The notes under the pieces are model-generated. The model worked only from the letters and a program-made list of their open reading frames with translations. It ran no database searches and was not told where the DNA came from. Source: an uncultured Flavobacteriales bacterium (GTDB taxonomy: Bacteria; Bacteroidota; Bacteroidia; Flavobacteriales_D; Parvicellaceae). From it: a DNA stretch of 39,548 nt. A program made the translations under genes and the position numbers. Positions 1-9,036 of this stretch are shown piece by piece; position 1 is the stretch's first letter, and every line of letters starts with the position of its first letter. The stretch covers positions 1-39,548 of the forward strand of contig CALKFX010000085.1 of NCBI GenBank assembly GCA_938084875.1, written 5' to 3'.

Positions 1-90
1 TGACCCGAAATAAAAAAAAATTGCATTAGTTTGATTTTTAAATTTCAAAAAATCCCCTTTGTTTTTTTTAATAAAAATAGCCAATTGATT

Positions 91-249
91 TTAAATAAAG
101 TTAAGTAACTTATAAAATATATTCTCTCTTGAAAAAAGATAAACTGTTAAATCTTTAAAATCACTTTTATTTTCATACTTCTTAAATTGAAAAATTTTAA
201 ATAAAAAATTAACAACTATAATTAATAGATTTTGTATTTTTTTGTTCAT
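91..249 (-). CDS. possible small hypothetical protein (52 aa, MNKKIQNLLIIVVNFLFKIFQFKKYENKSDFKDLTVYLFSRENIFYKLLNFI)
   Basis: Open ATG-to-TAA frame on the minus strand in otherwise unassigned DNA upstream of gcvP. Not in the ORF track. Very AT-rich, so chance is possible. Confidence 0.2.
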   Translation of the reverse strand: MNKKIQNLLIIVVNFLFKIFQFKKYENKSDFKDLTVYLFSRENIFYKLLNFI

Positions 250-302
250 AAAATAAAATTAAACAATTTGTCAACATTATATACCGAAACAAGTTCTATA
301 TA

Positions 303-310
303 TATATTTG
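303..310 (+). promoter_or_regulatory. candidate Bacteroidota -7 element (TATATTTG) upstream of gcvP
   Basis: Exact match to TAnnTTTG, 18 bp before the gcvP ATG. No well-placed -33 TTG seen. Confidence 0.35.
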
Positions 311-328
311 TTGATATAAATAATAAGT

Positions 329-3199
329 ATGGATATAAATTCTTTTGAAAACAGACATATCGGAGCAAATCAGGACGATATTAAAAAGATGTTAAATACA
401 ATTGGCTTAAGTTCAGTTGATGAGTTAATCCATCAGACCATTCCCAATTCAATTTTAAAAAATAGTCCATTAAAAATTGGAGATGCAATAACTGAAAATG
501 ATTATCTAAATAAAATAAAGGAAATTGCAGATCTAAATAAATGTTTTGACAATTTCATTGGCCAAGGTTATTACGGAACACTTACGCCAAGTGTTATTAA
601 AAGAAACATATTATGTAATCCCGGCTGGTACACAGCATATACTCCCTATCAAGCAGAAATTGCTCAAGGAAGATTAGAAGCACTATTAAATTTTCAAACC
701 TGTGTAACTGAACTTACCGGAATGGAAATAGCAAATGCATCACTTTTAGATGAATCAACTGCAGCTGCAGAGTCTATGTTGATGTTTTTTCATATGAGAT
801 CAAGATCTCAAGTTAAATCTAATGTGAATAAATTTTTTGTTAGCAATGATTTATACTTGCAGACTGTAGATGTAATTACCGCACGAGCAGAACCACTTGG
901 AATAGAAATTATTTTTGGAGACGCTAATTCAATAGAGCTGTCCAATGAATTCTTTGGTGCGATTGTACAATATCCAAATGCTTACGGTGAAATTTATGAC
1001 TACAGTGAGTTTACTTCTTCTGCTAAAAATCTAGACATTCAAGTTTCTGTAATAGCAGATATAATGAGCCTTGTTTTGCTTAAAAGTCCTGGTAGTTGGG
1101 GAGCAGATGTAGTTGTTGGATCCACACAAAGATTTGGAGTTCCAATGAGTTATGGAGGTCCTCATGCTGCATTTTTTGCCTGTAAAGAATCTCACAAGAG
1201 ATATATCCCTGGAAGAATTATTGGAGTATCCTTAGACGTTCACGGAAATCCAGCATTAAGAATGGCTCTTCAAACAAGAGAGCAACATATAAAAAGAGGA
1301 AAGGCTACTTCAAATATTTGTACAGCTCAGGCACTTTTGGCAGTTATGGCTAGCATGTATGTTGTCTACCATGGTCCAAAAGGTTTAAAAAATATTGCTG
1401 AAACAATTAGACAAAAGACTTCTAGCCTAAAGCAAGCTCTAATCGGTTTGGGATATGAAATAATTAACTACAATCATTTTGATACTATTTCTTTTAAAGA
1501 GGATTTAACAAGCATAAAGTTACACTTAGAAAAAAATGAAATTAACGTTGGCTATTATAAAGAAGCTGTAACAATTTCAGTTGATGAGACAAGTAGCTGG
1601 GATAGTCTTACTAGACTAGTAAATACTTTAGGAGAATTTAAAAACTCTAATTCTACAGTGAAACTTGAAAAAGAGGTAGATAGCCCTCTCTTTTTAACGA
1701 AAAATAATCCGATTTTAGAGCAAAACGTCTTTAATTCTTATCATTCTGAGACGGAAATGATGAGATATATTAAAAAACTTGAAAATAAAGATTTATCGCT
1801 TGTTCATGGTATGATTTCTCTTGGTTCCTGTACAATGAAGCTAAACGCAGCAACTGAAATGGAACCTATTACCTGGCCTGAATTTGCAAATCTACATCCC
1901 TTTTGCCCTGTAAATCAGACTCTAGGGTTTCAACAAATATTTAAAGAGTTGGAGGAAGACTTAAGTGAAATAACAGGATTTGATCAGGTTTCGCTTCAAC
2001 CAAATAGTGGTGCTCAAGGAGAGTATAGTGGACTTATGGTCATAAGAGCTTATCATATATCAAATAACGAAGGACATAGAAATATATGTCTTATTCCTAC
2101 CAGTGCTCATGGAACTAACCCTGCAAGTGCAGTTATGGCTGGAATGGAAGTTGTTTTGGTTAAATGCGATGAACTTGGAAATATTGACATAGAAGATTTG
2201 AGAGAAAAAGCTTCACATCATGCGGATAATCTTTCGGCCCTAATGGTTACTTACCCATCTACTCATGGAGTTTTTGAAAAAGATATTATAGAAATTACTA
2301 CTATCATACACGAATTTGGAGGGCAAGTCTATATGGATGGAGCCAATATGAATGCACAAGTTGGACTTACATCGCCAGGTCTAATTGGAGCAGATGTTTG
2401 CCATCTAAATCTTCATAAAACTTTTGCTATTCCACATGGTGGAGGTGGCCCAGGAATGGGACCAATTGGTGTTGCAAAACACTTATCGCCATTTTTACCT
2501 GGCAATCCAATTATTAAAACAGGAGGTTCAAGTGGCATAAAAGCTATTAATGGAGCTCCATGGGGAAGTGCTTTGATCTTGATAATTTCTTACGGATACA
2601 TTAAACTCCTAGGTGCCAAAGGGTTGAAAAAATCTACAGAAATTGCTATTCTAAACGCTAATTATTTACAATCCAAATTGAAAGACCATTTTGATGTGCT
2701 TTATTGTGGACCTAGTGGTAAAGTTGCTCATGAAATGATACTTGATTGTAGATCCTTCAAAAAAGAATCTGGAGTTGAAGTTGAAGACATTGCAAAAAGA
2801 TTAATGGACTATGGCTTTCATGCGCCAACGGTTAGTTTCCCAGTTGCTGGAACATTAATGGTGGAACCAACTGAAAGTGAATCACTAAAAGAATTAGATA
2901 GATTTGCAGAGGCTATGATTGGTATTAGAAATGAAATTAGAGAAATTGCTAACGAAAGTTATGACGAGGTTGACAACGTACTAAAAAATGCACCTCATAC
3001 TTCATTTCAAGCAATAGATGAAAATTGGAACCACAAATATTCAAGAAGAAAAGCTGTTTATCCAAACCTAAATCAAATAAACAACAAGTTTTGGCCTCCA
3101 GTGGGAAGAGTAGATAATGCTTATGGGGACAGAAACTTAATTTGTAGTTGCTTACCTTTGGAAGAATATGAAAAACAAAATGAAGTAATTGAATCATAA
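329..3199 (+). CDS. gcvP: glycine dehydrogenase (aminomethyl-transferring), glycine cleavage system P protein
   Basis: 956 aa full-length P-protein: N-terminal FENRHIGANQDDIKKML, YTPYQAEIAQGRLEALLNFQT, and PLP-lysine region HLNLHKTFAIPHGGGGPGMGPIGV. Confidence 0.97.
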   Translation: MDINSFENRHIGANQDDIKKMLNTIGLSSVDELIHQTIPNSILKNSPLKIGDAITENDYLNKIKEIADLNKCFDNFIGQGYYGTLTPSVIKRNILCNPGWYTAYTPYQAEIAQGRLEALLNFQTCVTELTGMEIANASLLDESTAAAESMLMFFHMRSRSQVKSNVNKFFVSNDLYLQTVDVITARAEPLGIEIIFGDANSIELSNEFFGAIVQYPNAYGEIYDYSEFTSSAKNLDIQVSVIADIMSLVLLKSPGSWGADVVVGSTQRFGVPMSYGGPHAAFFACKESHKRYIPGRIIGVSLDVHGNPALRMALQTREQHIKRGKATSNICTAQALLAVMASMYVVYHGPKGLKNIAETIRQKTSSLKQALIGLGYEIINYNHFDTISFKEDLTSIKLHLEKNEINVGYYKEAVTISVDETSSWDSLTRLVNTLGEFKNSNSTVKLEKEVDSPLFLTKNNPILEQNVFNSYHSETEMMRYIKKLENKDLSLVHGMISLGSCTMKLNAATEMEPITWPEFANLHPFCPVNQTLGFQQIFKELEEDLSEITGFDQVSLQPNSGAQGEYSGLMVIRAYHISNNEGHRNICLIPTSAHGTNPASAVMAGMEVVLVKCDELGNIDIEDLREKASHHADNLSALMVTYPSTHGVFEKDIIEITTIIHEFGGQVYMDGANMNAQVGLTSPGLIGADVCHLNLHKTFAIPHGGGGPGMGPIGVAKHLSPFLPGNPIIKTGGSSGIKAINGAPWGSALILIISYGYIKLLGAKGLKKSTEIAILNANYLQSKLKDHFDVLYCGPSGKVAHEMILDCRSFKKESGVEVEDIAKRLMDYGFHAPTVSFPVAGTLMVEPTESESLKELDRFAEAMIGIRNEIREIANESYDEVDNVLKNAPHTSFQAIDENWNHKYSRRKAVYPNLNQINNKFWPPVGRVDNAYGDRNLICSCLPLEEYEKQNEVIES

Positions 3200-3210
3200 A
3201 AAAAAATAAA

Positions 3211-5070
3211 ATGAAAAAAATACATTTAGCTATAGTTTACTTGTGTATTTGTAGCATTTTTAATGCTCAAATAAAATTGAATAAAAATTTTAACTCTTGT
3301 GATTTCAAACCACTTGTTAATCAAAATTTAAATTTTTCTAAATCTAGTTTTGACACCATTGCATATAACACATTCGATGATGTTACAGATTGGACTATTA
3401 GTGCTCCAAATTTACAAGGCCAATGGGAAGTTGTAACTTCAACACCTACAGATGTTGTAAATTACATGGGGACTATGGCTTCAAGTACAGCTTCAGATGG
3501 ATTTGCTGTTTTTAATGGAATTCAATATTTACTAAATGCCAATGTCGATTTCCAAGATGCTGCAATTGAACTGAATGATACTCTTGACCTAAGTAATTAC
3601 CCAAGTGTTACCTTAGAATTTGAACAAATGTATAGAGCATTTAATTACGATAAAACTTTTGTTGAATTGTCTACTGATTATGGTGCCAGCTGGACGTCCA
3701 TTGAGCTCAACGATCAAGTTACTACCAATGATCCAGCTATTCAAGAACTTGTTGGAATTAATATTTCTTCTTATGTTGGTGGCCAACCAGGAGTTAAAAT
3801 AAGATTTAGATGGACAAGTGATAGTGACGATGATTCTTTTGGTTCTGGGTATGCTTGGTTAATTGATGATTTAAAAGTAACCGTTCCACCAGAAAATGAT
3901 ATTCAAAATGTTTCCTCCTGGATTTTTGGAGAGAACAGCGGTGGTGCTGAATATGGTAGAACCCCAATATCTCAAGTAGAGCAAAATTATTTTATAGGTT
4001 CTTCGGTTTATAATTATGGATCTATAGATCAAACAAATGTTGTTTCCAACGGAAACTTTACAGGACCTACAACTATTACAAGTTCAACAACTGGTTCTAT
4101 GATTGAAAGCGACTCCACGAAAGTTATTGAAAGTCTAAATGCTGTTAGTTTTTCGGTAGGTAACTATACAGGTTCTGTAACTGTTACTTCAATGGGAGAT
4201 ACTTTAGGTTCTGGAAATTTTGACGACAACACTTATTTAAGAAATTTTGAGATAACCAATGACGTATACTCCTTAGATGGTCTCGGAAATCATCCAGCAG
4301 ATTATGAAGCCATTGGATCTTTAGGTTCCAATTCTTGGTCAGATGCTTCAGATGGACTGGTTTGTGGAACTTACTATCCTCTTATACAAGAAGAAATTTT
4401 AAATTCTGTCAGAGCTTATATTACTAGTTCTACAGTTGCTCAAAGTGAAGTAATTTTGTACGTCTTGGATTCGTTAAGCTTTACAAGTGGGCTATTTAGT
4501 AACTCTATTTTTACTTCAGAACTATATACGGTTACTGCCCAAGATGTAAACAATGGATACATAGATATACCAGTTGCAAACAATATTGGATGGGATCCTA
4601 TCAGCAATACTTCTACATGGGAAAATGTTACTTTAGGAATAGGTGGTTACTATGCTGCAATAGAATTGTATAGTGGAGGAAATACTTATGACATTAGAAT
4701 TCTAGATGATAATACAGTCGGGCAACCAGCTTGGTCAAGTGCAATTTGGTACCCTGGAGATCAAGCCTACACTAATGGAAATGCTTTTGCAATTAGGATG
4801 AATTTTGGAGCTAGTGTAGATTTAGTAGAGGCTATTACTAATAATTTACATGTTTTCCCAAATCCATCTAAAGAATTTGTAAATATTAAAATAGAAAACA
4901 ACTTACCAAGCGAATTGTTATTAATGGACGTTTCTGGAAAAATTATTTTAGAAAAAATATTTACAAATTTTTCAAATATTGATTTATCTAAAATCAATAA
5001 TGGAATTTATTTCCTATCTGTGACTAATAATTCTCAAATTATTACCAAAAGATTAAATGTAATTAAATAG
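3211..5070 (+). CDS. T9SS-secreted protein with N-terminal signal peptide, adhesin/MAM-like jelly-roll region and C-terminal T9SS type A sorting domain
   Basis: Signal peptide MKKIHLAIVYLCICSIFNAQ. C-terminus VFPNPSKEFVNIKIENNLPSELLLMDVSGKIILEK...NNGIYFLSV...KRLNVIK is typical of a T9SS type A CTD. Confidence 0.85.
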   Translation: MKKIHLAIVYLCICSIFNAQIKLNKNFNSCDFKPLVNQNLNFSKSSFDTIAYNTFDDVTDWTISAPNLQGQWEVVTSTPTDVVNYMGTMASSTASDGFAVFNGIQYLLNANVDFQDAAIELNDTLDLSNYPSVTLEFEQMYRAFNYDKTFVELSTDYGASWTSIELNDQVTTNDPAIQELVGINISSYVGGQPGVKIRFRWTSDSDDDSFGSGYAWLIDDLKVTVPPENDIQNVSSWIFGENSGGAEYGRTPISQVEQNYFIGSSVYNYGSIDQTNVVSNGNFTGPTTITSSTTGSMIESDSTKVIESLNAVSFSVGNYTGSVTVTSMGDTLGSGNFDDNTYLRNFEITNDVYSLDGLGNHPADYEAIGSLGSNSWSDASDGLVCGTYYPLIQEEILNSVRAYITSSTVAQSEVILYVLDSLSFTSGLFSNSIFTSELYTVTAQDVNNGYIDIPVANNIGWDPISNTSTWENVTLGIGGYYAAIELYSGGNTYDIRILDDNTVGQPAWSSAIWYPGDQAYTNGNAFAIRMNFGASVDLVEAITNNLHVFPNPSKEFVNIKIENNLPSELLLMDVSGKIILEKIFTNFSNIDLSKINNGIYFLSVTNNSQIITKRLNVIK

Positions 5071-5108
5071 GGTTTAATTAGAACGGAGTTTTGTTTAACC
5101 CCACAGCG

Positions 5109-5145
5109 AAATAGTTAAATATTTCATTTAAATAAACTATTTTTT
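5109..5145 (+). terminator. possible hairpin/terminator between tandem secreted-protein genes
   Basis: AAATAGTT ... AACTATTT inverted repeat followed by a T run (tttttt). AT-only stem, so weak. Confidence 0.3.
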
Positions 5146-5179
5146 CTTATTATTGTTTCATAAACTTAATGACAATAAA

Positions 5180-7135
5180 ATGAAAAAAATTTACTTATTA
5201 CTCTTCTGTATAACTACTGGATTTTTAGCAAGTGCGCAAAATTCTTCTAGCCAAATTTCTAAAAAGCACGAGTTTATTGAAGAAAAAACTAAACCCAACT
5301 TCTCAAGCCAGCCAAAAGGTGTGGTACTTTGGGAAAATCAATTTGATAATGCTAGTGACTGGGTTACTGACAATACTTGTGCCTATACTGGCTATACTAT
5401 CGTAGGTGGTTATGACTACACTAATCAAGTACCAATTACATCGACATCATCGTGTACTGGTACTGGAACTGTTGCTACAGATCCTGGAACTGGTGCTACC
5501 GCTCAGTGGAGATTTGAAACTGACCCTAACTTAATACCTGTTTCGGCACTTGCGCCCTTTGGTTCAGCTACTGCATCCAATGGTTTTCTATTTATTGACT
5601 CTGATGCTACTGGAGGTGGAGATGGTGACGGTACTCCAATATTTGTTACTGCAACCATTGCAACTCCTATAGATTTAACAGGAGAAAATAGCGTTGTTTT
5701 ATCTTTTTCTCACAATTACAGATGGTGGCAAGACACTAGAGGAGTTAGAGTTTCTGGAGATAATGGTGCTACATGGGTTCAGTATGAAATTACTAATAAT
5801 TCTGGTTACCCTAACGATCAAAATTCTGGAAATCCTGAAATTACAAGCATTGATGTCTCATCCGATGTAGGTGGACAGTCACAAGTTTTAGTTCAGTTTT
5901 ATTATGAAGACAATGACTTTTGGGCTTGGTACTGGGCTGTAGATGATGTTAAAATATCTAGAAAAGATTTAAATAACATTCAAACAAATTCTTCATGGAT
6001 TTATGGAGAAACACATTATGGTGCTGAATACGGTAGAGTTCCAATTACTGAAATTGATGCGAACTGGGTAGTTGGTGCTCAAGTAACTAACGATGGAGTA
6101 AATGACCAAACAAATGTTACTTTAAATGCTGATTTTGGTTCTTTCAGCACTACTTCTTCACTTGGAATTGTTGAATCTGATTCTACATCTGTAATAGAAT
6201 CGTTGGAGCCTTTAACACTTACAGCTGGAACGTACCAAGGTACTTTTACAGTGAGTTCAGATTCTGATCAAGTAGGTGGACCTAATTTTGGAGACAATAC
6301 TTATGAAAGAAACTTTGAAATAACCAACGATGTTTATTCTTTAGACGGTATTGGACTTCATCCAGCAGGTTACGAAGCTCTCGGGTCGCTTGGAAGTAAT
6401 TCATGGGCAGATGCAGCAGATGGATTAGTTTGTGGCACCTACTATAATTTAAAACAAACCCAGGTTGTAAATTCTGTAAGAACATTTATTACATCAACCT
6501 CCGTTGCTCAAGCAGAAATTATTCTTTACATTATTGATTCTTTAAGTTTCACATCAGGAGCTTTTGGAAATGCAACCTATACATCTGATTTATATACTCT
6601 AACAGCAACCGATGTTGCCAACGGCTACTTTGATATGTCAATAGCAACACTTTCTGGATGGGATCCTTCGACTAACAGTAATACTTGGGAAAACTTAACA
6701 TTAAGTCCAGGTGGTTATTACTTAGCTGTTGAATTATTTAGTGGTGGTGGTACTTACCATGTAAGAATTGTAGATGATGCAACTGTAGGACAACCAGCAT
6801 GGTCAAGTGCAATTTGGTATCCACAAGATCAAGCTTATTCTAATGGTAATGCGTTTGCGATTAGAATGAATATGGGAGCAAATGTTGGAATAAATGAAAA
6901 TATTGCTAATGAAGTTTCTATTTATCCAAATCCAACTTCTGATGTTTTAAATATCTCAACAAATTCTAATGATTTGAGTGAGTTAACTGTTAAAGACATT
7001 ACTGGAAAAATAGTTCTAAAACAAAACTTTAAAAATAAGATTACAATAAATACTGAAAATTATTCTAAAGGAATTTATTTAATTGATGTCAAAAATAATC
7101 TTGGTACAGTTTCTGAAAAGATATCGGTACAATAA
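5180..7135 (+). CDS. T9SS-secreted protein, paralog of the 3211-5070 product, with T9SS type A sorting domain
   Basis: ORF opens at 5153, but the signal peptide begins at MKKIYLLLFCITTGFLASAQ (ATG at 5180). Shares long collinear blocks with the upstream gene (e.g. RNFEITNDVYSLDG.G.HPA.YEA.GSLGSNSW.DA.DGLVCGTYY). C-terminus IYPNPTSDVLNIS...KGIYLIDVKN...EKISVQ. Confidence 0.87.
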   Translation: MKKIYLLLFCITTGFLASAQNSSSQISKKHEFIEEKTKPNFSSQPKGVVLWENQFDNASDWVTDNTCAYTGYTIVGGYDYTNQVPITSTSSCTGTGTVATDPGTGATAQWRFETDPNLIPVSALAPFGSATASNGFLFIDSDATGGGDGDGTPIFVTATIATPIDLTGENSVVLSFSHNYRWWQDTRGVRVSGDNGATWVQYEITNNSGYPNDQNSGNPEITSIDVSSDVGGQSQVLVQFYYEDNDFWAWYWAVDDVKISRKDLNNIQTNSSWIYGETHYGAEYGRVPITEIDANWVVGAQVTNDGVNDQTNVTLNADFGSFSTTSSLGIVESDSTSVIESLEPLTLTAGTYQGTFTVSSDSDQVGGPNFGDNTYERNFEITNDVYSLDGIGLHPAGYEALGSLGSNSWADAADGLVCGTYYNLKQTQVVNSVRTFITSTSVAQAEIILYIIDSLSFTSGAFGNATYTSDLYTLTATDVANGYFDMSIATLSGWDPSTNSNTWENLTLSPGGYYLAVELFSGGGTYHVRIVDDATVGQPAWSSAIWYPQDQAYSNGNAFAIRMNMGANVGINENIANEVSIYPNPTSDVLNISTNSNDLSELTVKDITGKIVLKQNFKNKITINTENYSKGIYLIDVKNNLGTVSEKISVQ

Positions 7136-7166
7136 AGTTATATATACGTATTATATACATAAATAC

Positions 7167-7192
7167 AAAGGGGAGTTAACTCCCCTTTTTTT
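7167..7192 (+). terminator. rho-independent terminator after the second secreted paralog
   Basis: AAAGGGGAGTTAACTCCCCTTTTTTT: perfect GC-containing palindrome plus T tract, about 32 bp after the stop codon. Confidence 0.85.
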
Positions 7193-7273
7193 ATGCTTTG
7201 AAGTTAAAAAAAGTTTTTTTTAGAGGATAATTTTCATACATTTAATATATTATTAAAAAATTAAATACATGTT

Positions 7274-8986
7274 ATGAAAAAACTAATACTAAGTACATTC
7301 ATTTTATTCTTTGCTTGCATAAGCACATTCGCTCAACAAATTGAGTTCACAGTAGAAGCTCCTGCTTCCATTGCTGGAGCCTATGATTTCACTTCGACAA
7401 ATGACGTTGCTGGATGGGGAAGCCCAGATTTAACAGATACTGCGAACGCTGTAACAGATACTTTAATGTTTGTAGAAGATGGTACTGCAGGTACCAATCC
7501 TCAAGGAAACCCAATCTCTCAAGAAGGATGTTTCCCATTAATAAATGATTTAACAGGAAAAATTGCTGTTATTTGGAGAAACACTTGTCAGTTTGGAACT
7601 AAAATTCTTTATGCAGAACAAGCTGGTGCAAGAGCTGTTATAATTATAAATAGAGAACCAGGATTGGTAAATATGGCTCCTGGAGATAGTGGCGCAGTTT
7701 GTACAATTCCTGCTATTTTTGTTGAAGATGCAACAGGTGCTATAATTACTGCTGAAATGGCTAATGGCCCAGTTGTCGCATTTATAGGTTCAAGAAACTT
7801 TGATAACAATTTATCTATTAATGCTGCGGACGTAATTCTTCCTGAAGCAACTTCTACACCTTCTGCATTAGCACAAGATAATTCAGAATACGAAGTTCAA
7901 GTAGGTAGTTGGGTAGTTAATTCAGGAAACATTGATAACAACGCTGTATTGAATGCCACAATAACATATGGTGGTACCACATTGTATAATCAATCTACTG
8001 CATCTACTCCTATCTTAGCTGGTGACAGTGCATATTTTTCTTTACCTACCTTTAGTCAAGCATCTTACAGTACTGGTATGTATAGCCTTACTTATACTGT
8101 AGATACTACTGGTGATGAATTTCAAACTGATAATTCTGTAAGTACTGATTTTCACATAAGTAATACTAAATTTTCAAATGTTCCTTTAGATTCAAATGAG
8201 AATATGGTATTAAGTCCATTTTACAGACCTAGCAATGCAACTGGAAGTGTAAGTGTTTGCGCTCCTTTTATGGATCCAAATGCAAGTAGAATGGCTGCTA
8301 TGGGAATAAGCTTTGCTGCTGTAGTAAGTGGTGGAGATTTATCCAATAGATATTTTACTACCTATGCTCATGAGTGGGGGGATGTATTCGTAGACTTAGA
8401 TGATCCTGCAGCTGCTATAACTATTATAAATACTATTGGAACTGGAGAATTTACTTATCCTAATGACTCAGCCTACCAAGAAGTTTATGTGCCTTTTACG
8501 GACCCTGTAACTTTGGTAGATAATCAAAGATATTTATTCTGTGTTAACACATTCGATACAGATGTATATATCGGTTTTGATGACAAATTAGACTACAATC
8601 AGAATATGAATAATGTTTACAAGCAACCAGTAAGTTGTGTTGAGAATAATGGTTCTTGGTTTTTAACTGGATTTGGTTCAGATGTTACTGCCGGTGTATC
8701 AGTAGAGCTCACCACCAACTTAAATGTTGAAGACAATGAATTATCAAATGTTGATGCTTACCCTAACCCAGCCAACAACATGGTTACTATTCCATTAAAC
8801 GGTTTCGTTGGTAATGGTACTGTTGATATAATGGACATAACCGGAAAAATAATTTCTAGTAAAATCGTTAATGCAAATAATCTTATATCGATTGATGTAA
8901 GCGATATAGCAAACGGAAATTACATATTTGATTTGAAATTGCAAGATGGAAGATCAACTAAATTTAATATTGTAATTAGTAAATAG
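7274..8986 (+). CDS. PA (protease-associated) domain-containing T9SS-secreted protein
   Basis: Signal peptide MKKLILSTFILFFACISTFAQ. PA-like block GKIAVIWRNTCQFGTKILYAEQAGARAVIIINREPG...IPAIFVEDATGAII. C-terminal YPNPANNMVTIPLN...VDIMDITGKII...NGNYIFDLKLQDG. Confidence 0.82.
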   Translation: MKKLILSTFILFFACISTFAQQIEFTVEAPASIAGAYDFTSTNDVAGWGSPDLTDTANAVTDTLMFVEDGTAGTNPQGNPISQEGCFPLINDLTGKIAVIWRNTCQFGTKILYAEQAGARAVIIINREPGLVNMAPGDSGAVCTIPAIFVEDATGAIITAEMANGPVVAFIGSRNFDNNLSINAADVILPEATSTPSALAQDNSEYEVQVGSWVVNSGNIDNNAVLNATITYGGTTLYNQSTASTPILAGDSAYFSLPTFSQASYSTGMYSLTYTVDTTGDEFQTDNSVSTDFHISNTKFSNVPLDSNENMVLSPFYRPSNATGSVSVCAPFMDPNASRMAAMGISFAAVVSGGDLSNRYFTTYAHEWGDVFVDLDDPAAAITIINTIGTGEFTYPNDSAYQEVYVPFTDPVTLVDNQRYLFCVNTFDTDVYIGFDDKLDYNQNMNNVYKQPVSCVENNGSWFLTGFGSDVTAGVSVELTTNLNVEDNELSNVDAYPNPANNMVTIPLNGFVGNGTVDIMDITGKIISSKIVNANNLISIDVSDIANGNYIFDLKLQDGRSTKFNIVISK

Positions 8987-9006
8987 AAATACTAAAATAA
9001 AAACTT

Positions 9007-9034
9007 AAAGGCCTCTTCTGAGGCCTTTTTTTTT
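9007..9034. terminator. bidirectional rho-independent terminator between converging genes
   Basis: AAAGGCCTC-TTCT-GAGGCCTTT hairpin followed by a T run on the plus strand, with an A-rich stretch on the left flank. Lies between the ends of the 7274-8986(+) and 9037-9783(-) genes. Confidence 0.85.
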
Positions 9035-9036
9035 GA

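Noticed and set aside
1-328. Glycine riboswitch upstream of gcvP
   Set aside because: Leader is extremely AT-rich and lacks GC-paired aptamer-like helices; the promoter candidate lies only about 20 nt from the ATG, leaving no room. An Infernal search with the glycine riboswitch model would confirm.
2949-3197. 82-aa minus-strand ORF inside gcvP
   Set aside because: Fully antisense to a clearly conserved enzyme; no family resemblance; shadow ORF.
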